Below are positions 18,892 through 27,013 of a stretch of DNA of 64,000 bases, in pieces. The notes below the pieces were generated by a model. That model was given only the letters and a program-made list of their open reading frames with translations. It did not search any database and was not told the DNA's origin. The position numbers and the translations under genes are program-made. Source of the stretch: an uncultured Candidatus Poseidoniales archaeon (lineage in GTDB: Archaea > Thermoplasmatota > Poseidoniia > Poseidoniales > Thalassarchaeaceae); the NCBI GenBank assembly GCA_902625325.1, contig CACOAW010000006.1, positions 38,324-102,323 of the forward strand. The letters are read 5' to 3'. Numbering within the stretch: position 1 is the first letter of the stretch; the number at the start of each line of letters is the position of its first letter.

Positions 18892-19833
18892 GTGGCAGAG
18901 GAACCCACTGCGGGCGGGAAGAATTGGCAGACCACGGCAGGGGAGCAGTTCCGCAACCTGAAGGAGAAGATGGCAGCGGCCACAGACTTCACGGGGAAGA
19001 AGGCAAAGGAAGCGGCCCAGGTCGCATCGGGAGGGCTGGACAAGGCGATCGCAAGATGGACCCCTCTCCCGCTGTCCCCGGAGGAGATAGAGCGCCTTAG
19101 CGAGCTCAGGGAGTCACTGCCGCCCGCCCCGGACATCCCCTCGCTCGACGAGCTCGTCCAGTCGAAGGGGAACGTGATGATCCCGGCTGAGGAGTACGAG
19201 AAGCTGGTCGAGGCATTCAGGGCCAATGAGGAGATGAGGAAGGAGCAAGGGGAGATGCTGGTCGAGTCGCTCGCCATAACCCAGAGGCTGATGGAGACCG
19301 AGAAGTCGCTTGAGGAGGTCAGGATAGTGGCCTCCGAACTGGAGAAGAGGAAGGACAAGCGTCCCGTCCAGGACCAGGGCCTGTCCGAGATTATGGGGAC
19401 CTCGATATCCGAGAGCGTCATGCTGCTGGGTTTCTCGGTGGTATGGCTGGCATCCCTTATTGGTGCCACTATCTACGTGGAGCCCAAAGGCTGGGTGGTG
19501 GGGGACTACTCCGTCGACCTGTTCATCTGGTCCATCGGCACGGGCGTGTGGTCACTGGTCCTCCTGCAGAGGCTGGACGCGGTGAGGACCGTCCTCGCCA
19601 TGCCCCTCGGGATGAGGATACAGACCTCCGCGGGAGTGGGGCTCGTCACCGCGATGGCCCTGCTGCTCTCGAAGGAGGAGTTCACGGCGATAGGGACGGT
19701 GTGGGGGTGGACCGCGACGATAGCGCTGGCAGCCCTCCTCCTATCTGGACTCGGTAGGGGAGTGTTCAACTCGTCCAAACAGGCATTCGGCCTGAGGGCC
19801 ATCAAGGAAGTAAGGGCCAAGAATAAGAAGTGA
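18892..19833 (+). CDS. Coiled-coil membrane protein, unknown function
   Basis: This 313-residue protein starts at a GTG (VAEEPTAGG) just after the esterase gene; the open frame continues further upstream only as a shadow of that gene. It has a charged N-terminal half with a proline-rich hinge (SLPPAPDIPSLDEL) and a helical coiled-coil stretch (about residues 95-160), then four hydrophobic segments between about 178 and 290, and a basic C-terminus. I do not recognise the family. Confidence 0.65.
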   Translation: MAEEPTAGGKNWQTTAGEQFRNLKEKMAAATDFTGKKAKEAAQVASGGLDKAIARWTPLPLSPEEIERLSELRESLPPAPDIPSLDELVQSKGNVMIPAEEYEKLVEAFRANEEMRKEQGEMLVESLAITQRLMETEKSLEEVRIVASELEKRKDKRPVQDQGLSEIMGTSISESVMLLGFSVVWLASLIGATIYVEPKGWVVGDYSVDLFIWSIGTGVWSLVLLQRLDAVRTVLAMPLGMRIQTSAGVGLVTAMALLLSKEEFTAIGTVWGWTATIALAALLLSGLGRGVFNSSKQAFGLRAIKEVRAKNKK

Positions 19834-19877
19834 CAAATACAACATAGATTCAAGACCGGTTTTCAACTCCTGCATAT

Positions 19878-20390
19878 GTGAGAATTCAACGCATGCTCAG
19901 GAGGCTTCCTGTATCCAACTTGGCTGACTTCGAGGTATCGGCCGAGAGGCTGTGGGAGGCGATCAGCGAGCCTGGCAACCTCAACGACTCCCACCCCTTC
20001 TGCGATTCGAACGAGGTCATCAGCTGGGAGGACGGGAATCGCTCGGACCGGTTGGTCTACCTGAGTGGCTTGAACTACGTCAGGAGGTTCAAGACCTGGG
20101 AGGAGGGTGTTGGATATACCCTAGTGATTGGCGAAGAGGAGGGGCCGCAGTCTTACGTGGAGTGGGAGATAGACCCCCTGGGCCAGGACCAATCGAGGCT
20201 CACCATCACAGTCTATCCCTACCTCTTGGCCAGACTACCTAGGCTGCTTGCTATCTTACCCCATGCGTTCTGGGTTAAACCCAGACTACAGGCATACCTG
20301 AACTCGGTCGTCTCCGGATTTCGCTACCACCTAGAGGAGGGGGATAGAGTCCCACGAAACCACTTCGGCAAGCATCCTTGGTTTTCGTAG
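19878..20390 (+). CDS. SRPBCC/START-like domain protein
   Basis: The 170 residues look like a START/Bet v1-like ligand-binding fold: an opening strand and helix (ADFEVSAERLWEAISEPGNL), a run of beta strands with YVEWEIDPLGQDQSRLTITVYPYL, and a long C-terminal helix ending near residue 155. Such proteins bind lipids or other hydrophobic ligands. The start may be the GTG at 19878 or the ATG at 19893. It stands alone between the coiled-coil protein and a convergent small gene. Confidence 0.6.
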   Translation: MRIQRMLRRLPVSNLADFEVSAERLWEAISEPGNLNDSHPFCDSNEVISWEDGNRSDRLVYLSGLNYVRRFKTWEEGVGYTLVIGEEEGPQSYVEWEIDPLGQDQSRLTITVYPYLLARLPRLLAILPHAFWVKPRLQAYLNSVVSGFRYHLEEGDRVPRNHFGKHPWFS

Positions 20391-20442
20391 AGGCGGTATT
20401 GACGGCTCCGGTTTGAATATCGATCTCTTCACAGCAAGATGA

Positions 20443-20715
20443 CTACGGTCGTTGAATTGGCGAAATCGAGAACATTTCCCTCTTCTCCACCACTGCATTA
20501 ACCTTCTCAATTACGTCTAGGTCTTCGAGCCTCTTAGCCATCTCCTCCGGATCGAAATCGAATCGAAATATGATAGCGGTTTGGCTGTTGGCCTTGCCGT
20601 ACACTATTTTCCCCTCTTCGACTTCCTTTTTGTTGTCGTAGAAACTCAACATCATCTCTTCCCACTCTTCGTAGGTCTTTCCTTCTTTGATATGAACAAG
20701 CATTGCGGCATCCAT
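20443..20715 (-). CDS. Small hypothetical protein
   Basis: A 90-residue protein starting MDAAMLVHIKEG. The open frame continues upstream, but a TATA-like ATAAATAT about 20-25 bases before the ATG at 20715 favours this start on a leaderless mRNA. It has alternating strand and helix segments (AIIFRFDF, PEEMAKRLEDLDV) that resemble a small ferredoxin-like dimeric fold. Function unknown. It is divergent from the Cys/Met-metabolism gene and is AT-richer than its neighbours. Confidence 0.55.
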   Translation of the reverse strand: MDAAMLVHIKEGKTYEEWEEMMLSFYDNKKEVEEGKIVYGKANSQTAIIFRFDFDPEEMAKRLEDLDVIEKVNAVVEKREMFSISPIQRP

Positions 20716-20733
20716 AGTAAAACCATTTCTTGG

Positions 20734-20741
20734 ATATTTAT
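20734..20741 (-). promoter_or_regulatory. TATA box for the 90-residue hypothetical
   Basis: ATAAATAT on the minus strand, centred about 22 bases upstream of the ATG at 20715. The spacing fits an archaeal promoter driving a leaderless transcript. Confidence 0.5.
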
Positions 20742-20800
20742 GATGTTTGTTTAGCGTAATTGTCAATGACATGCCCAACTTGCGAATGGTAACTGTGCGG

Positions 20801-20806
20801 TTATAT
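20801..20806 (+). promoter_or_regulatory. TATA box for the Cys/Met-metabolism gene
   Basis: TTATAT lies 30-35 bases upstream of the ATG at 20836, the spacing expected for a TATA box with a very short leader. Confidence 0.45.
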
Positions 20807-20835
20807 GGCACCACACCGTCTGAGGTTCTGGCAGA

Positions 20836-22053
20836 ATGGGAAAACGGGGCGATAATGGTGACGACTGGGATATGCCGACGAAGTCGGTGCATGCTGGCGA
20901 GATGCACGATGCCTCTGGCTCGCATATCGACCCCGTCCACATGACGTCGACATACGTCTTCGAGGACTCGGAGGCTATCAGAGACTGGGCTTCCGGGGAG
21001 TCCGGGGCACATGTTTACTCAAGGGTCGGCAACCCAAACAGGGAGGCTCTCGCCCGGAAGCTCTCGGCACTGGAGGGCTTTGGCATGGAGGAGCCGGTAT
21101 TCGCCGAGATATTCTCCTCGGGGATGGGCGCTGTCAGCTCCGCGCTCCTGGGCCTCACTGGGTCGGGAGACCACATCATCGCACAGTCGGTCCTCTACGG
21201 GACGACGAACCACCTGGTCAACGAGGTCCTCCCGAAGTACGGCATCACGAACTCTAGGGTCCCCCTGCTGCAGGGCGACCTGCTCGAGCAGGAGCTGGCA
21301 TCCAATCCGAACACGAAGGTTGTCTACATCGAGACCCCGGCCAACCCCACGATGTCGGTTATCGACATCGCGAGCACCACCGAGATCGCCCACGCACACG
21401 GGGCGAGGGTCGTGGTCGACAACACGTTCGCCACCCCCGTGCTGCAGCGGCCCCTGGCCCTTGGCGCGGACGTCGTCATCCACAGCACTACGAAGTTCAT
21501 CAACGGCCACGGCACGGTCATCGGCGGAGCCCTGGTCTGCAGGGACCCCGACTTCATGGAGAACGGCGGAGGGGCCCTCGTCCGCTACATCGGAGCGGTC
21601 CCGAGCGCGATGGACTGCTGGCTGACCAGCATCGGGTTGAAGACGCTCCCGCTAAGGATGAGGGAGCACTGCGCCAACGCACGTGCCCTTGCGGAGTTCC
21701 TGGACTCGAACGACAGGGTCGCCCGGACCCACTGGCCCGGGCTGGAGAGCCACCCCCAGCACGAGATAGCCGCGAGGCAGATGGACGACTTCGGTGCTAT
21801 GATCTCCATCGACATGGGCGACTTTGATTCCGCAACCCGCCTGATGGACGGGCTAACGATGTGCTCACTGGCGGTTAGCCTTGGCAACGTGGACACCCTG
21901 GTTCAGCACCCAGCATCGATGACCCACAGGCTGATGTCCGAGGAGGACAGGCTGTCCGTTGGCATCACGAACGGGATGATCAGGATCTCAGCTGGCATAG
22001 AGTCCGCCAAGGACATCATCGCGGACTTCGACAGGGCGATATCCGGACTGTGA
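20836..22053 (+). CDS. Cys/Met-metabolism PLP enzyme (cystathionine gamma-synthase/methionine gamma-lyase family)
   Basis: The 405-residue protein is a fold-type I PLP enzyme of sulfur amino acid metabolism. The PLP lysine is in IHSTTKFINGHG near residue 220, YSRVGNPN is the phosphate-side Tyr/Arg motif, VVVDNTFATP is the cofactor Asp strand, and the C-terminal SLGNVDTLVQHPASMTH binds the substrate carboxylate. It could be cystathionine gamma-synthase, O-acyl-homoserine sulfhydrylase or methionine gamma-lyase; sequence alone does not decide. An alternative start at 20872 (MPTKSVHAGE) would match the usual family N-terminus. Confidence 0.92.
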   Translation: MGKRGDNGDDWDMPTKSVHAGEMHDASGSHIDPVHMTSTYVFEDSEAIRDWASGESGAHVYSRVGNPNREALARKLSALEGFGMEEPVFAEIFSSGMGAVSSALLGLTGSGDHIIAQSVLYGTTNHLVNEVLPKYGITNSRVPLLQGDLLEQELASNPNTKVVYIETPANPTMSVIDIASTTEIAHAHGARVVVDNTFATPVLQRPLALGADVVIHSTTKFINGHGTVIGGALVCRDPDFMENGGGALVRYIGAVPSAMDCWLTSIGLKTLPLRMREHCANARALAEFLDSNDRVARTHWPGLESHPQHEIAARQMDDFGAMISIDMGDFDSATRLMDGLTMCSLAVSLGNVDTLVQHPASMTHRLMSEEDRLSVGITNGMIRISAGIESAKDIIADFDRAISGL

Positions 22054-22187
22054 CGAGCTTAGTAGACACAGTCACTACCCAATCAACTGTTTCATTTTCC
22101 GGAATTATCTGGATTCTCTTACTTTGCCTGCTTCTGCTTTGCTAGCTTTGGGTGCCAGAAGGAGTTGACCATCAGTTCGCCGGTCAC

Positions 22188-22457
22188 TCAATCACCCCTG
22201 CTTACGGCTGGCGTGAGGTCCCTGGGGTCCCTGGAGCGACCGAGTACCGAGAAGATGAACCACCCAATCGAGAGGATGGGGGTTGAGACGAAGAGCACGA
22301 GGCAGAACCAGACGAACACCATGCCGTCTGCGAGGGGCCATGCCCAGATTGATGCGCAGCCGATGGTAACCAGGAAGAGTATCCTGGATGCCTCGCTCGG
22401 CGTCTCCGTGCCTCTGTGGTTCCTCCTGGGTGAGAGAAGGTAGTCAGCGGCCCCCAT
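22188..22457 (-). CDS. Small membrane protein
   Basis: An 89-residue protein starting MGAADYLLSPRRN, with two hydrophobic segments (about residues 24-42 and 45-68) and a basic tail. It begins 4 bases after the stop of the reading frame that extends the thioredoxin-like lipoprotein, which suggests an operon. Function unknown. Confidence 0.6.
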   Translation of the reverse strand: MGAADYLLSPRRNHRGTETPSEASRILFLVTIGCASIWAWPLADGMVFVWFCLVLFVSTPILSIGWFIFSVLGRSRDPRDLTPAVSRGD

Positions 22458-22461
22458 GATC

Positions 22462-22605
22462 TCACTTCCTCGCCCTGATGGCGACTGTCGTCGTGACCTC
22501 GTCATCCAGGGACCACTGCTCGAACACGCACTCCTTCGACACTATCCTGAGCAGCAGGAGGTCGGCCTTGTCGTTCGCGCTGTCCCTGGCTATGCGATCA
22601 CCCCC
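22462..22605 (-). pseudogene. Out-of-frame C-terminal part of the thioredoxin-like lipoprotein
   Basis: Downstream of the thioredoxin-like gene's stop, the frame shifted by one base stays open for 45 more codons (RIARDSANDK to AIRARK) and ends at 22462. It has typical local codon use (AGG for Arg, G/C third positions) and no start codon of its own. It joins the upstream gene if one G is added to the G5 run at 22601-22605. This looks like either a real frameshift or an indel error in the sequence. Confidence 0.6.
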
Positions 22606-23186
22606 ACAATCTCCTCAACGACGGAGAAGTCGGGGTAGTAGGTCCTGCTCTGCCAGACCAGCTGGCCCTCTGAGTCGAGGACCTGGAGCGTCGGGGTGAC
22701 GGGGTTGTTGAACGCCTCGGCGAGGGGTACCTCGCTCTGTTCGCCAGTCGTCGCGTCCCATGCGGTCGCGCCATCCACCGGCATCAGCACCGGCCATGGG
22801 CTGTAGTAGTCGGAGGAGGAGTTGCCGTAGGTGTTGTTGACGTAGGTTGTCATCTCGAACCTCGGGTACCTGTGCACCGTCACTATGTTCGAGTCCTCGG
22901 GGATGGTGCCGTTGTCCACGCACTCCCTGATCATCTGAGTCCACTGGTGGCAGCCCTTGCACCCCGCTGCTGCCCACAGTATCAGGGTGCTGTTGTTCCC
23001 GGACTCCCCCAGGAGGTCGTACGTCGGTGCTACGTCGACGTCCCTGCCGAGGGTCTGGGCTACTATGTTCAGCCCCTGTAGCTCGTTGTCTTCGCTCTGC
23101 GACACGCTCGAGTCTACGGCACTGTCCTCCGTCACGCAACCAGGTAGTAGCAATACTGCCACTAGCACGACAACTGCCCTGTTCAT
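22590..23186 (-). CDS. Thioredoxin-fold lipoprotein
   Basis: As read, a 198-residue exported protein. The open frame starts earlier, but the ATG at 23186 (MNRAVVVLV) gives a signal peptide ending in the lipobox LLPGC. ILWAAAGCKGCHQW near residue 78 is a CxxC redox site in a thioredoxin-like fold, and NPVTPTLQVLDSEGQLVW carries the cis-Pro. It is probably an extracytoplasmic thiol oxidoreductase anchored to the membrane. A one-base indel in a G run near the 3' end would extend it by about 43 residues to 22462. Confidence 0.75.
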   Translation of the reverse strand: MNRAVVVLVAVLLLPGCVTEDSAVDSSVSQSEDNELQGLNIVAQTLGRDVDVAPTYDLLGESGNNSTLILWAAAGCKGCHQWTQMIRECVDNGTIPEDSNIVTVHRYPRFEMTTYVNNTYGNSSSDYYSPWPVLMPVDGATAWDATTGEQSEVPLAEAFNNPVTPTLQVLDSEGQLVWQSRTYYPDFSVVEEIVGVIA

Positions 23187-23260
23187 ACTCCGTCGTATTG
23201 TCGTATCAGAAATAAAAGGTTGTTCGGCGGGTCCCAGCGTCCGCGGCGGCACGAGGCGCC

Positions 23261-23650
23261 TCAGTACGTCAGTTGTACGTCCGAGTCCGTGGCCAGGGCG
23301 ATGACGCCTGGCGGTCCGCTCCACTCTATCTGGTCATCGGGGACGATGAGGGCCCCATCACCCTCGCCGACGCCAAGCGTGGCATCGACCGAGGCGAACG
23401 AGCAGTACAGCTTAGCGGAGGAGATCAGCGACTCCATGAAGCCGGACACCATCTTTGAGTCAGGCCCCATTTCGGCGTCAACCCCTCTGATGAAATCGGG
23501 GTCCAGGAGCCTTGTGCCGGATGCAGCGAAGAACACGCTAACCTCGTGCCCGTCCGCCACGGCCTGTGCCGCGCAGGCAAGGCCGACTATCGATTTCAGC
23601 GTGTCATTTCTCGGTTCTGATACGAACTTCACGAAGACTTTCTTCTCCAT
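23261..23650 (-). CDS. DsrE-like protein
   Basis: A 129-residue protein starting MEKKVFVKF. The pattern of an opening strand, a helix with GLACAAQAVADGHEVSVFFAASG, and a C-terminal GVIALATDSDVQLTY resembles the DsrE/DsrF fold used in sulfur relay and peroxide-related proteins. The conserved sulfur-carrier Cys of TusD/DsrE is not obvious. It sits between a thioredoxin-like lipoprotein and a peroxiredoxin-like gene on the same strand, which fits a redox or sulfur theme. Confidence 0.6.
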   Translation of the reverse strand: MEKKVFVKFVSEPRNDTLKSIVGLACAAQAVADGHEVSVFFAASGTRLLDPDFIRGVDAEMGPDSKMVSGFMESLISSAKLYCSFASVDATLGVGEGDGALIVPDDQIEWSGPPGVIALATDSDVQLTY

Positions 23651-23703
23651 GCGGCATGGTCCGCCGGTGAGCACTTCATCTATTCGCCTGGGTCGTCAGC
23701 GCC

Positions 23704-24246
23704 CTAGTTACCATTCGCGAAGGAGACCAGCCTGTCGATGGGCAGGTGGTCCACTGTGTCCCTGCAGTAGTGGGCCTCTACCACGACGCCCTCCTCGTCG
23801 ATCAGTACGTCCACCGGCATGGTGGAGAGCTTCGACATGGACATGGTCATCGGGACATACCCGCGCATCATCGCCTCCAGCGTGGTCAGCGGTGCCCTCA
23901 GGGGAGCCAACATCAGCCCGGCCACGGACTTGGAGACCCCGTTCTGCAGGAAGGTCTCGTAGCTCTCGTCGGCCACTATCGTGAACTTGGGCTCGTGCTT
24001 GGCCATCCTCTTGGCGAGGTCCGACACCTCCGCGTCGAAGACCCCTACCATGACCGCGTCATCCGGGAACTCGCCCCACCTCTTCATTATCCGGTTGATC
24101 CTGATGTTGCAGAAGGGGCACGAGGAGAACCGGAAGAAGGTCAGGATGACCCTCCGGCCCTTCATTGAGGACAGCTCGAAGGTGGAGCCGTCGATGGCTG
24201 GCAGTGAGATGTCCGGTGCGGGGTCGCCTTTCTTGAGTCTGGTCAT
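23704..24246 (-). CDS. Peroxiredoxin-like (AhpC/TSA) protein
   Basis: A 180-residue thioredoxin-fold protein. KKGDPAPDISLPAIDGSTF opens the fold, and FFRFSSCPFCNIR near residue 37 carries a CxxC where peroxiredoxins have their peroxidatic Cys; THPxxC-type context is replaced by FSSCPFC. MPVDVLIDEEGVVVEAHYCRDTVDHLP closes it. It probably reduces peroxides or dithiols in the cytoplasm; the exact class is uncertain. No signal peptide is present. Confidence 0.78.
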   Translation of the reverse strand: MTRLKKGDPAPDISLPAIDGSTFELSSMKGRRVILTFFRFSSCPFCNIRINRIMKRWGEFPDDAVMVGVFDAEVSDLAKRMAKHEPKFTIVADESYETFLQNGVSKSVAGLMLAPLRAPLTTLEAMMRGYVPMTMSMSKLSTMPVDVLIDEEGVVVEAHYCRDTVDHLPIDRLVSFANGN

Positions 24247-24299
24247 GGCACACGGCCGGATATGCGGCGTAAAAACTGCACACCGAGTGGTTCTCGCCC

Positions 24300-25637
24300 C
24301 TAGTTCCTGGGCTTGGCCCTCTTGGGACCGCCACGGGAGCGGTTGTTCCTCTTCCCCCTGCCCTTCCTTCTCCCGTTCCTGCGGTTCGAGCCCTGCTTGA
24401 AAGACCTGTACGTTGAGCTCTTCCTGGACCTGCGTGCCCTCTTCTTGTTGCTCTGGCCCTTCCTAGCCTTCCCATGGAACTTCGCCTTCTCCGAGGGGGC
24501 CCGAACGAACTCCCTCTCCTCGAGGGCCTCCGGCTCCGGCTCGGTCATCTTGCACCTTATCCCCACCTCCTCCTGAATCCGCTTGTACTGCCTGTTCTGG
24601 GACCTCAGGACCAGTGAAACGACGGTGCCGGTGGATCCTGCCCTGGCAGTCCTACCGCTCCTGTGCTTGTACGCCTTGCCGTCATCGGGCGGGTCGAAGT
24701 GTATCACGCAGTTGACGTCGTCCACGTCTATCCCCCTCGATGCTACGTCGGTGGCTATCATGACCCTGGCCTGCCCCGCGTTGAACTTGTGCATGGACCT
24801 GTCACGCTGCTTCTGCTTCATGCCGCCATGGAGGGTGGTGAACGAGAGGTCCATCTCGCTCATCTCGTCGCCTAGCCTGTTGACCCCTGCCCTGGTCCGG
24901 CAGAAGATGATGCTGCGCCCGCACTTCTCCGCGATGTACGAGGCCAGTTCGGCCTTGCCCCTGGAGTTGATCTTCCAGAAGTAGTGCTGCATGCTGTCCA
25001 TGCTCACCTCCTCGGGCCCTATCCCGACTCTGAGCGGGTCATGCTGGTATGACTCGACGATCTCGGAGACTTCCTCGTCGAGGGTCGCGCTGAACAGGAT
25101 CGTCTGCCTGTCCTGCTTGCACTTGTCCAGGATGGAGCGAACGGGTTGCATGAACCCCATGTCCGCCATCCTGTCGGCCTCGTCGAGGACGACTATGCCG
25201 ACGTCATCGAGGCGCAGCGCCCCCTTCTCGAGTAGGTCGATCAGCCTGCCAGGGCACGCCACCAGGATCTCCACTCCCTTGTTGAGCCTCCTGTACTGGC
25301 CCTTGTACGGAGTCCCGCCGTAGACGGATGCTGTCCGGAGGCCTATCGAGTCGGCCAGCGGCCTCAGTACCCCCCTGATCTGCTCCGCCAGTTCCCTGGT
25401 CGGAGTCAAGATTAGTGATGTGGGCCTCTTCGGCTCTGCCTTGGGCGACATCAGGACCAGGGGAATCCCGAACGCGAGCGTCTTCCCGGAGCCCGTTGGA
25501 GCCCTGCAGCAGACGTCCCTACCCTCCAGGGCCCCCGGGATAGTTCTCGTCTGGACCTCGAAGGGCTCCTCTATGCCTCCGTCACACAGAACGTCAGCCA
25601 AAGTCGGCTCGACCCCCAAATCCGTAAATCGAACCAA
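24300..25637 (-). CDS. DEAD-box RNA helicase
   Basis: An ATP-dependent RNA helicase of 445 residues. The motifs appear in order: PFEVQTRTIPGALEGRDV (Q motif), APTGSGKT, PTRELAEQ, DEAD in VVLDEADRM, SAT in LFSATLD, and HRSGRTARAG for motif VI. The last 60 residues are a Lys/Arg/Asn/Gly-rich tail that should bind RNA non-specifically, as in bacterial CsdA/RhlE and cold-adapted helicases. It may serve ribosome assembly or RNA unwinding. It is monocistronic by spacing. Confidence 0.95.
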   Translation of the reverse strand: MVRFTDLGVEPTLADVLCDGGIEEPFEVQTRTIPGALEGRDVCCRAPTGSGKTLAFGIPLVLMSPKAEPKRPTSLILTPTRELAEQIRGVLRPLADSIGLRTASVYGGTPYKGQYRRLNKGVEILVACPGRLIDLLEKGALRLDDVGIVVLDEADRMADMGFMQPVRSILDKCKQDRQTILFSATLDEEVSEIVESYQHDPLRVGIGPEEVSMDSMQHYFWKINSRGKAELASYIAEKCGRSIIFCRTRAGVNRLGDEMSEMDLSFTTLHGGMKQKQRDRSMHKFNAGQARVMIATDVASRGIDVDDVNCVIHFDPPDDGKAYKHRSGRTARAGSTGTVVSLVLRSQNRQYKRIQEEVGIRCKMTEPEPEALEEREFVRAPSEKAKFHGKARKGQSNKKRARRSRKSSTYRSFKQGSNRRNGRRKGRGKRNNRSRGGPKRAKPRN

Positions 25638-25718
25638 GCCGAGCCTCTTTGGGAGCCCGCCTACCTGCCCTATTTAGTATGAGGAGTGGCAAAGAAACAC
25701 GGATTCCCTGTTAGGGCG

Positions 25719-26294
25719 CTAGTTATCCTCTTTCGACCACCAGTTGCCTTCCACCTCCGCCCATGTCTCATTCTCGGACTCCCTGATGAACCCCTCCAGC
25801 TCCTTGATGGTGAGGTATCCGTCGCCGTCCTTGTCGTGCTTCTCGAAGAGCTCCTGCATCTCCATGATCTCCTCCTTGCTGTCTCCGTCCATCTCTTCCA
25901 TCATCTCATCGTAGGAGAACCTACCGTCGCCGTCCTTGTCCAGATCTCGCATTGCCAACATAAAAAACGGTGCTAGGATGATCCTCTCGAGTGAAGCGAA
26001 GATGCCCTTCCCCCTACTCTTCCCGGAGCGGGAGGTCCTGAGGGTCATCGTCCCCTCGTTCATGACCATCTGCCCCATACCCAGGAAGTGCATCGCGCAC
26101 TGGGACGCGAGCGCCACCGCCATCAGGCCCAGTGGGGCTCCGCACAGCAATGCCATTATCACCTCCCCCTCTAGATACATGGCGTAGAACATAGCCTCGA
26201 AGAACAACAGTCCGGCCAAACCTCCGCCTACCTTCTTCACCACCTCCGGTCCCGACATCACAGTGTCATCGGGGTGGAGGTTTATTTCTGCCAT
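25719..26294 (-). CDS. Membrane-anchored two-EF-hand calcium-binding protein
   Basis: The 191-residue protein has two or three N-terminal membrane segments (about residues 25-75), a short basic linker, and a soluble C-terminal domain with two canonical EF-hand loops, DKDGDGRFSYDE near residue 117 and DKDGDGYLTIKE near residue 153, joined by an acidic helix. All calcium-ligand positions of the 12-residue loops are filled. Pairs of perfect EF-hands on a membrane anchor are unusual in archaea. The role is unknown. Confidence 0.85.
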   Translation of the reverse strand: MAEINLHPDDTVMSGPEVVKKVGGGLAGLLFFEAMFYAMYLEGEVIMALLCGAPLGLMAVALASQCAMHFLGMGQMVMNEGTMTLRTSRSGKSRGKGIFASLERIILAPFFMLAMRDLDKDGDGRFSYDEMMEEMDGDSKEEIMEMQELFEKHDKDGDGYLTIKELEGFIRESENETWAEVEGNWWSKEDN

Positions 26295-26305
26295 CTCAGG
26301 ACCTC

Positions 26306-26932
26306 CTACTTCCTGCCTAGGAGGACCAGCGTCCCGGCCCAGCCCTCTTTGGCTCCGGTCTGATGGTGCTCTACGTCGCTGAAACCCGCATCCTCCAAAC
26401 CCTCAACCCACTCCTGGCTCGACATCGTGGCCATCGGGACCCCGAGGGAGTCAGGCCACGAAATGCTGACTGGGTTCTCGACGTAGTGATCGATGCCGAT
26501 CGCGATGATGCCGCCATCATTCAGCCAATGGCGGTTCAGGTCCGAGAGGAAGCCCAGGGGATCCTCCAAGTAGTACATGAATTCCATAGTGATGACCAGG
26601 TCCACTTTGCTCTCGGGTTGCCAATCTGGCAGCCTCTGGCATGCGTAGTTCCCATCGGGATCGATTCCCCTGGCCTTCTCGATCATGGATTCCGAGCCAT
26701 CCACCCCGGAGCATCCCTGGCATCCCTCGTAGGCGCTCAGCCTCCTGACCGCCCACCCGTTGCCGCACCCGACATCGATCGCCGAGAACCCTTTACTCAG
26801 TTTCGGGACCGCCTTCGAGATCATGAAATCGACACTGGGCGAGTGGCCTGTTTCCATCCCCTCGTCCTTTCCCATCTCGGCCCATGAGCTGAATAGTTCG
26901 ACTGCGGTTTTTTCGCCCATGCCCCGATTCAT
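26306..26932 (-). CDS. SAM-dependent class I methyltransferase
   Basis: A 208-residue Rossmann methyltransferase. FSAIDVGCGNGWAVRRLS near residue 50 is the SAM-binding motif I, GVDGSESMIEKAR the acidic-loop strand, and VDLVITMEFMYYLEDP motif IV. The substrate is unknown. It ends 11 bases upstream of the EF-hand gene on the same strand and is divergent from the nitroreductase. Confidence 0.85.
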   Translation of the reverse strand: MNRGMGEKTAVELFSSWAEMGKDEGMETGHSPSVDFMISKAVPKLSKGFSAIDVGCGNGWAVRRLSAYEGCQGCSGVDGSESMIEKARGIDPDGNYACQRLPDWQPESKVDLVITMEFMYYLEDPLGFLSDLNRHWLNDGGIIAIGIDHYVENPVSISWPDSLGVPMATMSSQEWVEGLEDAGFSDVEHHQTGAKEGWAGTLVLLGRK

Positions 26933-27013
26933 GTGATTGGGTACTTTATCATGTAAGTTCGTTGGTTGTGACTCTAGAAAACATATGAAATATCAACGCC
27001 ATCCAGTTGAATC

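Noticed and set aside
21011..21625. 204-residue Ser/Arg-rich frame overlapping the PLP enzyme
   Set aside because: It is the shifted-frame shadow of a GC-rich gene with clear catalytic motifs in the main frame.
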